The position numbers were made by a program, and so were the translations under genes. Shown here one piece after another: positions 49,670 through 58,165 of a stretch of DNA of 64,000 nucleotides (positions are counted from its first letter, which is position 1; every line of letters starts with the position of its first letter). The notes under the pieces are model-generated. The model was not told the DNA's origin and did not search any database. It saw only the letters and a list, made by a program, of their open reading frames with translations. Origin of the DNA: VAXT01 sp963728535 (GTDB taxonomy: Bacteria; Actinomycetota; Thermoleophilia; Gaiellales; Gaiellaceae); the NCBI GenBank assembly GCA_963728535.1, contig CAVSKK010000001.1, forward strand, positions 2,046,001-2,110,000, given 5' to 3'.

Positions 49670-50932
49670 TCACCCGTCGAGCTCGCGCAGGACGATGCAC
49701 GCGTTGTGGCCGCCGAATCCGAACGAGTTGGAGACTGCAACCTTGACGTCGGCCTCCCGCGCCTCGTTCGGGATGTAGTCGAGGTCGCACTTGGGGTCCA
49801 GCGTCTCGTAGTTGATCGTCGGCGGCAACATGTTCTTGTTGACGGCGAGGATCGAGAAGATCGCCTCGACCGCGCCGGACGCGCCGAGACAATGCCCGGT
49901 TGCCCCCTTCGTCGAGGAGACGGGGGTCTTGCGGGCGATCTCTTCACCGAGCGCGAGCTTGATTACATTGGTCTCGCTCGCGTCGCCGAGCGGAGTCGAA
50001 GTGCCGTGGGCGTTGATGTAGTCGATCTCGTCGGGCGAAATGCCTGCGTCGCCGAAGGCCATCGTCATCGCACGTGCCGGGTTCTGTCCCGTCGGGTCCG
50101 GCTCTGTGATGTGCGCCGCGTCCGACGAGAGGCCGTACCCGAGCAACTCGGCGTAGATCTTCGCGCCGCGGTTACGCGCGTGCTCGAGCTCCTCGAGGAC
50201 GATCACGCCACCTGCCTCGCCCATCACGAAGCCGCTGCGATCCGCGTCGAACGGGCGGCTGGCCTTCTCAGGCTCTTCGTTTCTCCGTGAGAGCGCCCGC
50301 ATCGCGCTGAAGCCGGCGATCCCGACCGGCGTGATGCCCGCTTCGGTACCGCCGGCGAAGACGACGTCCGCGCGGCCGAGCCGAATCATGTCCGACGCCT
50401 CGCCGATCGCCATGTTCGAAGCGGCGCACGCGGTGCACTGAGACGACAACGGGCCGCGGCTCCCGAGCTCCATCGAGACCCAGGCGGCGCCCATGTTCGG
50501 GATGATCTGTGGAATCGCGAACGGGTTCACCCGGTCGGGCCCGCGGGAAAGCAGGATGTCGTAGCAGTCCTGGAACGCCTGCAGCCCGCCGATCCCGGTC
50601 GCGATCGACGCGCCGACCCGCTCGGCCTCGGGCTCGACCTCGAAACCCGAGTCGGCCTCGGCCTGGCGGGCCGCGGCGACGATCATCTGCGCGAACCGGT
50701 CCATGCGCCTGGCCTGCTTGTGATCGATCCACTCCTTGGGGTCGAACTCCTTCAGCTCGCACGCGAAGTTGACCGGATATGCGCTCGCGTCGAACTGCTC
50801 GATCACCGCGGCTCCGGACTTGCCGGCCAAAAGATTGGTCCACGTCGACTCGATGTCGTTTCCGAGCGGTGTGACAGCCCCCATGCCGGTCACCACCACC
50901 CGGCGGCGCCCGTCGTGCTCGTAGTTGCTCAC
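49670..50932 (-). CDS. fabF: 3-oxoacyl-ACP synthase II
   Basis: A 420-residue condensing enzyme with RVVVTGMGAVTPLG at the start, the active-site Cys in SQCTACAAS, and both His in NAHGTSTPLGD and TGHCLGASG. It elongates acyl-ACP with malonyl-ACP. The start is 4 nt after the fabG stop. The acpP gene often found between fabG and fabF is absent here. Confidence 0.96.
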   Translation of the reverse strand: MSNYEHDGRRRVVVTGMGAVTPLGNDIESTWTNLLAGKSGAAVIEQFDASAYPVNFACELKEFDPKEWIDHKQARRMDRFAQMIVAAARQAEADSGFEVEPEAERVGASIATGIGGLQAFQDCYDILLSRGPDRVNPFAIPQIIPNMGAAWVSMELGSRGPLSSQCTACAASNMAIGEASDMIRLGRADVVFAGGTEAGITPVGIAGFSAMRALSRRNEEPEKASRPFDADRSGFVMGEAGGVIVLEELEHARNRGAKIYAELLGYGLSSDAAHITEPDPTGQNPARAMTMAFGDAGISPDEIDYINAHGTSTPLGDASETNVIKLALGEEIARKTPVSSTKGATGHCLGASGAVEAIFSILAVNKNMLPPTINYETLDPKCDLDYIPNEAREADVKVAVSNSFGFGGHNACIVLRELDG

Positions 50933-50936
50933 AACC

Positions 50937-51665
50937 TCACATCCCCAACCCGCCGTCGACCAGAAGCACTTCGCCCGTTATGAATGAAGCCTCATCCGAG
51001 CACAGGAACCGTACCGCTCCCGCGACGTCCTCCGGATCTCCTAGCTTGCCCAGCGGCGTGTTCTCGAGCATCGCCTTCTGAGCTTCCTCGGGAAGCACAT
51101 CGGTCAGCCGCGTGTTGATGTAGCCCGGTGCGACCACGTTGGCACGCACGCCGCGGCTGCCGAGCTCACGGGCGAGCGACTTCGTGAAGCCGATAATTCC
51201 AGCCTTCGACGCAGCGTAGTTGGTCTGGCCCCAGTTGCCCCGCAGGCCGACGATGCTCGACACGTTGACGATCGAGCCGGCACGCCGTTTCATCATTCCT
51301 CGCGACGCCGCACGGCAGGTGTAGAAGACGCTGCTCAGGTTCGTGTCGATCACCGCACGCCAGTCGTCGTCGGTCATCCGAGCGAGCACCCCGTCTCGGG
51401 TAAGCCCCGCGTTGTTGACGAGGATGTCCAGGTCGCCGACCTGCTCGACGAGCGAACGCGCCTCATCCGGGCTCGAGACGTCCGCCTGGACGGCGCGGCC
51501 GCCGGTTTCCCTGGCGACCGACTCCGCTTCCTCCGCTCCTGAGCGGTAGCCCACCACGACCGAGGCTCCGGCCTTGCCGAGCTCGAGCGCGATCGCCCGG
51601 CCGATTCCACGCGAGCCCCCCGTGATGAGGGCCGTTCGCCCTTCGAGGGAGCAAAAATCAGGCAG
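50937..51665 (-). CDS. fabG: 3-oxoacyl-ACP reductase
   Basis: About 242 residues: TGGSRGIGRAIALEL, NNAGLTRDGV, catalytic Ser in NVSSIVG, YAASKAG (Tyr, Lys) and PGYINTRLTD. The N-terminal SLEGRTALITGG is clearly coding, but no ATG, GTG or TTG stands in frame there. CTG at 51665, inside the fabD 3' end and 10 nt after AGGAG, would give MPDFCSLEGRT. Alternatively TTG 51653 in another frame plus a dropped C (CCT-C-GAA) gives MLPEGRT. It reduces 3-oxoacyl-ACP with NADPH. Confidence 0.9.
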   Translation of the reverse strand: MPDFCSLEGRTALITGGSRGIGRAIALELGKAGASVVVGYRSGAEEAESVARETGGRAVQADVSSPDEARSLVEQVGDLDILVNNAGLTRDGVLARMTDDDWRAVIDTNLSSVFYTCRAASRGMMKRRAGSIVNVSSIVGLRGNWGQTNYAASKAGIIGFTKSLARELGSRGVRANVVAPGYINTRLTDVLPEEAQKAMLENTPLGKLGDPEDVAGAVRFLCSDEASFITGEVLLVDGGLGM

Positions 51666-52584
51666 CGGAGAGGGTCTCCTCTGCCTTGTCGAGACCGGCG
51701 AGGTTGTTCACCGAGATCGTCTTGGCGGTGCGGTCGATCCGCTTGACGAGGCCGGAGAGCACGGTGCTCGGCCCGACCTCGACGAAGGTCTTGACACCCT
51801 CCTCGATCAAACCACGCGCGGCCTGGGTGAACTTGACCGGCGCCGTCAGCTGCTCGACGAGCAGCGACGCGAAGCGCTGGGCGGGCTCGATCTTGGCCGT
51901 AACCGTCGACATGAAGGGCGCCACCGGATCGCGGAACTTCACACGGTCGATCGCCGGCCGCAAACGGTCGGCTGCGCGGGCGATGAGCGGGCTGTGGAAT
52001 GCGCCGGAGACCTTGAGCTTCACCGTGCGGCGGGCGCCGAGCTCCTCGGCCCTCGCACAGACCTCGTTCACGGCGTCCTGCTCACCGGAGATGACGATCT
52101 GGCCCGGGCAGTTGTAGTTGGCCGGCCAGACGCCGTCGATGTCCTCGCAAAGGCCCTCGACGATCGCGTCATCGAGACCGAGGATCGCAGCCATCGAGCC
52201 GTTGCTGACCCGCGCCGCTTCGGCCATCGCAAGCCCCCGTTCGCGTACGAGCCCGATCGACTCGGCGGGGGTCAACGACAGCGTGGCCGCGAGCGCGGTG
52301 AACTCGCCGACCGAGTGGCCGACGACGTAGTCGGGCTCGAGACCTCGAGTCCGCAGAGCAGCGAGCATCGCCAGGCTCGTGGCGACGAGAGCGGGCTGCT
52401 GGAACTCGGTCTCAACGAGCTCCTCCATCGGAGCGTCGAAGCAGAGCCGCTGCAGGTCGAGGCCCGAAGCCTCACTACCCTCGCGGAAAACCTCCATCGC
52501 CTCCGGAACGGCCTCCGCGATCTCCCTGCCCATTCCAACCTCGAGGGACCCCTGCCCCGGGAAGCAGAACGCGACGTTACTCAT
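51658..52584 (-). CDS. fabD: Malonyl-CoA:ACP transacylase
   Basis: A 308-residue protein starting at FCFPGQGS. The catalytic Ser is in GHSVGEFTAL, and the conserved Arg, GAFHSPLI His segment and EVGPSTVLSGL follow. It loads malonyl onto ACP. The ATG at 52584 overlaps the fabH stop (ATGA); an in-frame start at 52635 lies within fabH and is not preferred. Confidence 0.95.
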   Translation of the reverse strand: MSNVAFCFPGQGSLEVGMGREIAEAVPEAMEVFREGSEASGLDLQRLCFDAPMEELVETEFQQPALVATSLAMLAALRTRGLEPDYVVGHSVGEFTALAATLSLTPAESIGLVRERGLAMAEAARVSNGSMAAILGLDDAIVEGLCEDIDGVWPANYNCPGQIVISGEQDAVNEVCARAEELGARRTVKLKVSGAFHSPLIARAADRLRPAIDRVKFRDPVAPFMSTVTAKIEPAQRFASLLVEQLTAPVKFTQAARGLIEEGVKTFVEVGPSTVLSGLVKRIDRTAKTISVNNLAGLDKAEETLSAA

Positions 52585-53606
52585 GGTGTGCCACCTTTCC
52601 CGTTCGCCGTCCATTCGATCAGAGCTGAGCCCCACGTGAGGCCTGCTCCCATTCCGGTTAGCAGCACCATCTTGCCGGGAGCGAGCCGCCCGTCGGCCTC
52701 CGCATCGCCGAGCGCGAGTGGGATCGAGCCCGAAGACGTGTTGCCATAGCGGTCTACGTTAACGACTGTCCTTTCTTCCGGGATGCCGAGCTTCCTGCGC
52801 GCGTAGTCGATGATCCGCACGTTTGCCTGATGCGGCACGTAGACATCGACGTCGTCCACGGCCACGCCACACTCGCCGAGCACCTTCTCGGCCGAGTCGA
52901 CGAGCACCCGGGTAGCAAACTTGAACACTTCGCGGCCGTTCATTTTCGCGAAATGCTGCCGCCCCGCAACCGTTTCGGCCGTCGCAGGCGATCGCGAGCC
53001 GCCGGCCGGCATGTAGAGCTGCGGGCCGCCCGAGCCGTCTGCTCCGAGCTCGAAGCCCAGGAAGCCGCCCTCGCCGACCCGCTCTAGCACGACCGCGCCC
53101 GCTCCGTCGCCGAAGAGGACGCACGTGCTGCGGTCGTCCCAGTCCACGATCTTCGAGAGCACATCGCCGCCGATGACGAGCGCATTCCTTGCGAGACCGC
53201 TCGCAACCATGCCGTGCGCCTGGACGAGCGCGTAGACGAAGCCCGTGCAGCCGGCGGACAGGTCGTAGGCGGCCGCATCCTTCGCTCCGAGGCGGTCGGC
53301 GAGGATGGCGCCGGTAGATGGAAAGACCATGTCCGGCGTCACGGTCGCGACGACGATCAGGTCGAGTGACGAGGCGCTGATCCCCGCCTGCTCGAGGGCC
53401 GCCTCGGCGGCGGGGAGCGAGACGTCTGAAAGCGCCTCGTCGGAAGCTGCGACTCGGCGCTCGCGAATCCCGGTTCGTTCGAGGATCCACTCATCGGAGG
53501 TATCGACTCGCTTTGCGATCTCGTCGTTCGTCATCACGCGCGCAGGTGCATGCGAGCCGATGCCGGTGATCGAGATGCGCCCGTTCGTGGTCGCGGTCGC
53601 GATCAC
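52581..53606 (-). CDS. fabH: 3-oxoacyl-ACP synthase III
   Basis: A 341-residue protein with the full triad: Cys in SAGCTGFVYAL, His in PHQANVRI, and Asn in YGNTSSGSIPLAL. It starts fatty-acid synthesis from acyl-CoA and malonyl-ACP; primer preference (acetyl or branched) cannot be read here. The GTG start overlaps the fabZ stop (GTGA). Confidence 0.96.
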   Translation of the reverse strand: MIATATTNGRISITGIGSHAPARVMTNDEIAKRVDTSDEWILERTGIRERRVAASDEALSDVSLPAAEAALEQAGISASSLDLIVVATVTPDMVFPSTGAILADRLGAKDAAAYDLSAGCTGFVYALVQAHGMVASGLARNALVIGGDVLSKIVDWDDRSTCVLFGDGAGAVVLERVGEGGFLGFELGADGSGGPQLYMPAGGSRSPATAETVAGRQHFAKMNGREVFKFATRVLVDSAEKVLGECGVAVDDVDVYVPHQANVRIIDYARRKLGIPEERTVVNVDRYGNTSSGSIPLALGDAEADGRLAPGKMVLLTGMGAGLTWGSALIEWTANGKGGTP

Positions 53607-54046
53607 GACCGATCCACTGCAAACGTCAGGGTTCCGCGAGCGGCCAGCTCACCGCCGACGCGCGCCTCCGCCCGGCCCTTGCCGATCGGGCCCCGCGCGC
53701 GCTCGAGCTCACACGTCAGCTCCAACTCGTCACCGGGCTCGACGATTCGCTTGAAGCGGACGCCATCGATCCCCGCGAACAGTGCGAGCCGACCTCGGTT
53801 CTCCTCTTGGGAAAGCACGGCCACGGCGCCGGTCTGCGCCATCGCCTCGACGATCAGGACCCCGGGCATGATCGGCCGACCAGGGAAGTGCCCCGCGAGG
53901 TACCACTCGTCAGGCTGCACGCGTTTACGTGCAACCGCACGCGCTCCCGGCTCCAGTTCGACGACCTCGTCGATCAGCAGGAAGGGATCGCGATGCGGCA
54001 GGATCGCCTCGATCTCTGCCTTCCCAAGCGGTGCCTTCGTCTCCAC
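53603..54046 (-). CDS. fabZ: 3-hydroxyacyl-ACP dehydratase
   Basis: A 147-residue hot-dog protein with LPHRDPFLLIDEV and GHFPGRPIMPGVLIVEAMAQ, which carry the catalytic His and Glu of FabZ. It is the first gene of the fabZ-H-D-G-F operon. GTG 54046 has a TACACT element 9 nt upstream, overlapping the -10 of birA on the other strand. Confidence 0.96.
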   Translation of the reverse strand: METKAPLGKAEIEAILPHRDPFLLIDEVVELEPGARAVARKRVQPDEWYLAGHFPGRPIMPGVLIVEAMAQTGAVAVLSQEENRGRLALFAGIDGVRFKRIVEPGDELELTCELERARGPIGKGRAEARVGGELAARGTLTFAVDRS

Positions 54047-54054
54047 CAGCGGCC

Positions 54055-54061
54055 TAGTGTA
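54055..54061. promoter_or_regulatory. Overlapping divergent -10 elements, fab operon and birA
   Basis: TAGTGT on the plus strand (54055-54060, 8 nt before birA GTG 54069) and TACACT on the minus strand (54061-54056, 9 nt before fabZ GTG) share five base pairs. Competition here would tie biotin-protein ligase to fatty-acid synthesis. Confidence 0.45.
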
Positions 54062-54068
54062 GTCAGGA

Positions 54069-54650
54069 GTGTCCGGGTCGCTCGGAGCGGAGTTCGTGGT
54101 TCCACGCTTGCGCGGCAGGTTCGGCCGCCCGTACGTCTATGCCGAGGTCTGCCCTTCGACCCAGAGGCTGCTCGGCCCAGAGCACTCCGAAGGCGCAGTC
54201 GCCGTCGCCGAGGAGCAGACCGAGGGACGCGGCCGCCTCGGCAGGCAGTGGGTCTCGCCCCGTGGCGTCAGCGTGCTCTGCTCGATCCTCCTCGAGCCGC
54301 CCCTCGAGACCCACCGCTGGCCGGAGCTCTCGCTCGTCGCCGGTGAGGCGTGCGCCGAAGCCATTTCTGCGGTCACAGGGCTCGAGCCGACGATCAAGCT
54401 TCCGAACGACATCCTGCTCGACGGCCGCAAGGCGGCCGGCATCCTCGCGGAGGCGAGCGCCCCGCGCGTGGTGCTGGGCATCGGGATCAACGTCAACGTC
54501 GAGGCGAGCGAGCTCCCGGAGGAGGCGGCCACGTCGCTGCTCGTCGAGACCGGCGCCGAGGTCGACCGCGCTCAGGTGCTCGTCGAGCTGCTCAGCGCAC
54601 TGGAGCGCCGCTACGACCGGTGGATCGGCGGGGCTGTTACGGGTACGTGA
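54069..54650 (+). CDS. birA: Biotin-[acetyl-CoA-carboxylase] ligase, short form
   Basis: A 193-residue catalytic-domain-only BirA. The ATP/biotin loop is EGRGRLGRQW, followed by IKLPNDILLDGRKAAGILAE (usual KWPNDI; Leu replaces Trp) and GIGINVNV. It has no N-terminal DNA-binding domain and no clear C-terminal SH3-like domain, so it is a shortened enzyme without repressor function. It attaches biotin to the carrier protein of acetyl-CoA carboxylase. The last 14 nt overlap the convergent amidase gene. Confidence 0.88.
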   Translation: MSGSLGAEFVVPRLRGRFGRPYVYAEVCPSTQRLLGPEHSEGAVAVAEEQTEGRGRLGRQWVSPRGVSVLCSILLEPPLETHRWPELSLVAGEACAEAISAVTGLEPTIKLPNDILLDGRKAAGILAEASAPRVVLGIGINVNVEASELPEEAATSLLVETGAEVDRAQVLVELLSALERRYDRWIGGAVTGT

Positions 54651-56703
54651 GCGCCCGGCCGTCGGTCCCGACGAAATCGCGGGCCACCGCGCGGAACGTC
54701 GAGAAAGCGCCGCCGGGTGCGATTCTGAAGCGGCCGGGGACGAGGCGTCGGCGGGTGACCGTACGGGTCCCGTCGAAGACCACGGTCACGTCCGCCGGCT
54801 CGTTGACCGCGAGCGTCAGCGGCGAACGCGACAGGAGCCGCACACGCGGCCCGCTCCGGTCGACTGCGAGGGGCACGGTCTGGCGAGTAGTCGTGACGGC
54901 GGAGGTCGCGCGCAACTCAGCCCGATACTCCCGCTCGCCGACGAGCCGTCGGAAGCGGCCGTTCCACTCGATCGTCTGCGGGCCCGCTTCCAGCGGGCCC
55001 GTGAAGACGCGCCCGATCGTCCGCTTGCCGCGGCGCACGATCAACGACACCTGGGCCGGGCCGTACAGCTGGAACTGGAACGTCGCCGTGTCGAGCCGGC
55101 CGTCCCCGTTCGGCGAGAAGACCCGCGGCTCGACGCTCAGACCGATCAGCGTCCTGTCGACGACCACGCTGAGGGTCGCCGTCGTGTCGATGCCGAGAGC
55201 GTTGCGCGCGGTGAGCACGACTCCGTACCGGCCGTCGGGAAGCCCGACGGCATCCCAGGCGAAGTCGTACGACCCCGCACTCTTTTGCTCCACGAAGAGG
55301 GTCGTCACAGGCGTTCCCAACGAGTCGACGACGGTCGCCGTCACGAGAGAGGCCTCGCGCAGGCGATAGCTGACCACCGTCGACTCGCGGAGGCCGTCGC
55401 CGTTGGGAGTGATGACCGCGGGTCGCGCGAGCGCTGTCAGCGCGGCCTGCGTGGAGGTGCCTGTGACGGCACCGGTAGCCGGCCGGACAAAGGGGCCGGC
55501 GTCGATCGCGTACAGATAGCGCCCGGCCGGAACCGTCCTCGCGTCCCACGTCCAGTCGACGTCTGTGCCGATCCCCTCCCCGGTCGCAACGACGTTCCCG
55601 CTCGGCTCGGAGACCACCACCGACCACGGGAGCGCTTCGGTGAGCCTCGCGGTGAAGTGCACGAAGCCGCCGGGTGCGCCGGTCGCAGCGGGGAAGTAGA
55701 GCTTCGGTAGCCCGGTTTGGGACACGGTCCGAGCAAGCGCAGGCAGCTCCCCGTAGAGCCGGCTTCCGGGACAGGTCGTGTAGCCCGTGTCGCGGTGGCC
55801 TGAGATCGTGCGCAGCGTGAGGTTGCGGCCGGCCGGGTAGCGCGGGTTGCCGGTCGAGCGCCAGTTGAATCTCGAGAGCGGATCGACGTGCGCGACGTCG
55901 AGTCGCCAGGCAATGAGGCGAGCCAGCGCGCTGCGGGCCGCGGCCGAAGGCGCACTGCCTTCGGACGTCCCGATCAGCGCGATCCCCGACGAGCCCGTGT
56001 TGAAGCCCTGGGCATGCGCGCCGACGACGTTCCGATCGACTCCTCCGTATCGGCCTTCGAAGATCTGGCCGTACTTGTCGACGAGGAAGTTGTAGCCGAT
56101 GTCGTCCCAGCCGTTTCCGAGCACGTGGTAGCGCTGGATGCCCCTGACGATCGAGGCCGACTGAGCCCGCGTGTACGAGTTCGAGCCCGCGGTGTGGTGG
56201 ACGACCGCGAACCGGACCGTGTCTGCGTACCTCGGCCGGCCGCGGCGAATTCGCTCATTCGCGCCCCAGCTCGCGCGAGAGAGGATCAGCGGCGAATCCG
56301 CGATCGAGACGGCGCGCCGGGGCTCCGTCTTGCCGGGGCTCCGCACGTAGTAGGCGCGCACCCGGGTGACGCGGCCGGACGTTCTCACCGCGATCCGGTT
56401 CGACGGCCCCGTCCAGTACGGGCTCCCCAGCCGCCAGCCGCGCTCCCGAAGCTCGCGTGCGCCGGCATCGGGCCGATCATCCTCCGCCGCCGCGTCCCGC
56501 CAGCGGCTCCACCGCCCGGACACGCTCCGAGTGCGGAACGAGACCGAGCCGCTGCCCTTCCAGTGCAGGCCGACGAGATCGAACCGGGCCGGTGCCTTGT
56601 TCACGCCCTGCGGAAGGTCCCGCGCCACCATGGTCGTCCCTGCTGCGAGCGCAGTGCCCGGAGCGAGGAAGAGAAACAGGAAGGCGAAACGGATGAATCT
56701 CAT
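54637..56703 (-). CDS. Secreted PGRP-type N-acetylmuramoyl-L-alanine amidase with FlgD-like Ig domains
   Basis: A 688-residue protein with a signal peptide. A beta-rich N-terminal region precedes an amidase_2/PGRP domain (about 140-325) with VVHHTAGSNSYT (Zn His), YNFLVD, GRYGGVDRNVVGAHA and SGHRDTGYTTCPG (second Zn His and Cys). The C-terminal half has repeats of FlgD-type Ig-like fold (VITPNGDGLRESTVVSYRL, FSPNGDGRLDTATF). It cleaves the lactyl-peptide bond in peptidoglycan. The -10 of the divergent nfeD operon lies 65 nt from its start. Confidence 0.93.
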   Translation of the reverse strand: MRFIRFAFLFLFLAPGTALAAGTTMVARDLPQGVNKAPARFDLVGLHWKGSGSVSFRTRSVSGRWSRWRDAAAEDDRPDAGARELRERGWRLGSPYWTGPSNRIAVRTSGRVTRVRAYYVRSPGKTEPRRAVSIADSPLILSRASWGANERIRRGRPRYADTVRFAVVHHTAGSNSYTRAQSASIVRGIQRYHVLGNGWDDIGYNFLVDKYGQIFEGRYGGVDRNVVGAHAQGFNTGSSGIALIGTSEGSAPSAAARSALARLIAWRLDVAHVDPLSRFNWRSTGNPRYPAGRNLTLRTISGHRDTGYTTCPGSRLYGELPALARTVSQTGLPKLYFPAATGAPGGFVHFTARLTEALPWSVVVSEPSGNVVATGEGIGTDVDWTWDARTVPAGRYLYAIDAGPFVRPATGAVTGTSTQAALTALARPAVITPNGDGLRESTVVSYRLREASLVTATVVDSLGTPVTTLFVEQKSAGSYDFAWDAVGLPDGRYGVVLTARNALGIDTTATLSVVVDRTLIGLSVEPRVFSPNGDGRLDTATFQFQLYGPAQVSLIVRRGKRTIGRVFTGPLEAGPQTIEWNGRFRRLVGEREYRAELRATSAVTTTRQTVPLAVDRSGPRVRLLSRSPLTLAVNEPADVTVVFDGTRTVTRRRLVPGRFRIAPGGAFSTFRAVARDFVGTDGRALTYP

Positions 56704-56767
56704 GGGCGGCGTTTCCTACGGAAGCAGAGACCGGGGCAACCCTCAAGGTCAGATGGCCGGTCCCAGA

Positions 56768-56773
56768 TACAAT
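56768..56773 (+). promoter_or_regulatory. -10 element of nfeD operon
   Basis: TACAAT, 8 nt before GTG 56782; a near-consensus hexamer. Confidence 0.55.
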
Positions 56774-56781
56774 CCTTACAA

Positions 56782-58155
56782 GTGAAAGGGCCGCTTCTGC
56801 GGGGATTTTTTCTCGCGCTGGTCGCGACTCTGTTCCTGTGCGCCACTGCCTCAGCTACGCCGTCGGAGCCGCGTGTCCTTGCGGTCAAGTTCGAGAACGA
56901 CGTCAATCCGATCACGCAGGACTACGTCAACGGCGAGATCGAGCGCGCGAACCGCGAGGATTACGACGCGGTCGTGATCCTGCTCGACACGCCGGGCGGG
57001 CTCAGCTCTTCGATGCAGAAGATCTACAAGGCCGAGCTCGCATCGCCGATCCCGGTGATCGTCTACGTCTCACCCGAGGGCTCGCGCGCTGCATCTGCCG
57101 GCGTCTGGATCGCGCAGGCCGCGGATCTCCTCGCCATGGCGCCGCAGACGAACATCGGCTCGTCGACGCCGATCAACGTCGGCGGCGAAGACATCGCCAA
57201 GGACCTGCGGCGCAAGGTCGTCAACGACGCAGCCGCATCGCTCCGAGAGCTCGCACGCACGCATGGGCGAAACGTCAAGTGGGCCGACGCCGCCGTCCGG
57301 AGGGCATCGAACCTGGGCGCCAGCGAAGCGCTCAAGCTGAACGTCATCGACGAGATCGCGCCCGACCTTCCCACGCTCCTCGACACGATCGACGGACAGA
57401 CGACGAAGGGCTCGAAGAACCTCGTCATGCACACGGCCGACGCGGAGATCACCACGGTCGACATGTCGCTCTGGAAGAAGATCCTCGACACGCTGATCGA
57501 CCCCAACTTGATCGTCCTCTTCATGTCGATCGGGACGCTCGGCATCATCGTCGAGCTGTGGAACCCCGGGCTCATCTTCCCCGGCACGATCGGCGCGATC
57601 TGCCTGATCCTCGGGCTCTTCGGGCTCCAGGTGCTGCCGATCAGCGCGGCCGGGCTCTTGTTGATGATCCTCGCGTTCGCGTTCTTCGCCGCGGAGGCGT
57701 TCGTCCCCACGCACGGTGCGATCACCCTCGCGGGGGCAGTCTGCTTTGTCATCGGCGCGCTGCTCCTGTTCGAGCCGGCCGGAGACGCGTACGAGGTCTC
57801 GCTCCCCGCCGTGCTCGCGATCGCCGGGACGCTCGCGGCGTGCATGGCCCTCATCGCCGTCAAGATCGTCCAGGTGCGAAAGGCGCCGGTCGTGACCGGG
57901 ACGAGCGAGCTCGTCGGCCAGGCCGGTGTCGTTCGGGAGACGCTCGGCCCGGAAGGTCTCGTCTTCGTCCGTGGAGAGCTTTGGCAGGCCCGCGCCGAAG
58001 GCGAGCCGCTGCCGCCGGGTACCTCCGTGCGGGTCGACCGGATCGACGAAGGGCTCATCCTCCAAGTGGAACGCGCCGAAGAGTCCGCCGCCGGGCCTGA
58101 GGCGACACTTCCGGTGCCGCCGCCAGGCGCGCGACCCTCGGAGCAAACGCAGTAG
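56782..58155 (+). CDS. NfeD family membrane-bound ClpP-class serine protease
   Basis: A 457-residue protein: signal or membrane helix at the start, a ClpP-like domain (about 30-215) with ILLDTPGG and the catalytic Ser105 in SRAASAGVW, four membrane helices (about 245-360), and a soluble C-terminal OB-fold (GQAGVVRETLGPEG to RVDRIDEGLIL). This long form (NfeD1b) pairs with slipins, whose C-terminus it cuts in archaeal homologues. The slipin gene follows by 10 nt. Confidence 0.92.
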   Translation: MKGPLLRGFFLALVATLFLCATASATPSEPRVLAVKFENDVNPITQDYVNGEIERANREDYDAVVILLDTPGGLSSSMQKIYKAELASPIPVIVYVSPEGSRAASAGVWIAQAADLLAMAPQTNIGSSTPINVGGEDIAKDLRRKVVNDAAASLRELARTHGRNVKWADAAVRRASNLGASEALKLNVIDEIAPDLPTLLDTIDGQTTKGSKNLVMHTADAEITTVDMSLWKKILDTLIDPNLIVLFMSIGTLGIIVELWNPGLIFPGTIGAICLILGLFGLQVLPISAAGLLLMILAFAFFAAEAFVPTHGAITLAGAVCFVIGALLLFEPAGDAYEVSLPAVLAIAGTLAACMALIAVKIVQVRKAPVVTGTSELVGQAGVVRETLGPEGLVFVRGELWQARAEGEPLPPGTSVRVDRIDEGLILQVERAEESAAGPEATLPVPPPGARPSEQTQ

Positions 58156-58158
58156 GAT
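58153..58158 (+). promoter_or_regulatory. -10 element of slipin gene
   Basis: TAGGAT, overlapping the nfeD stop region and 7 nt before GTG 58166. Confidence 0.45.
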
Positions 58159-58165
58159 CTCGCCC

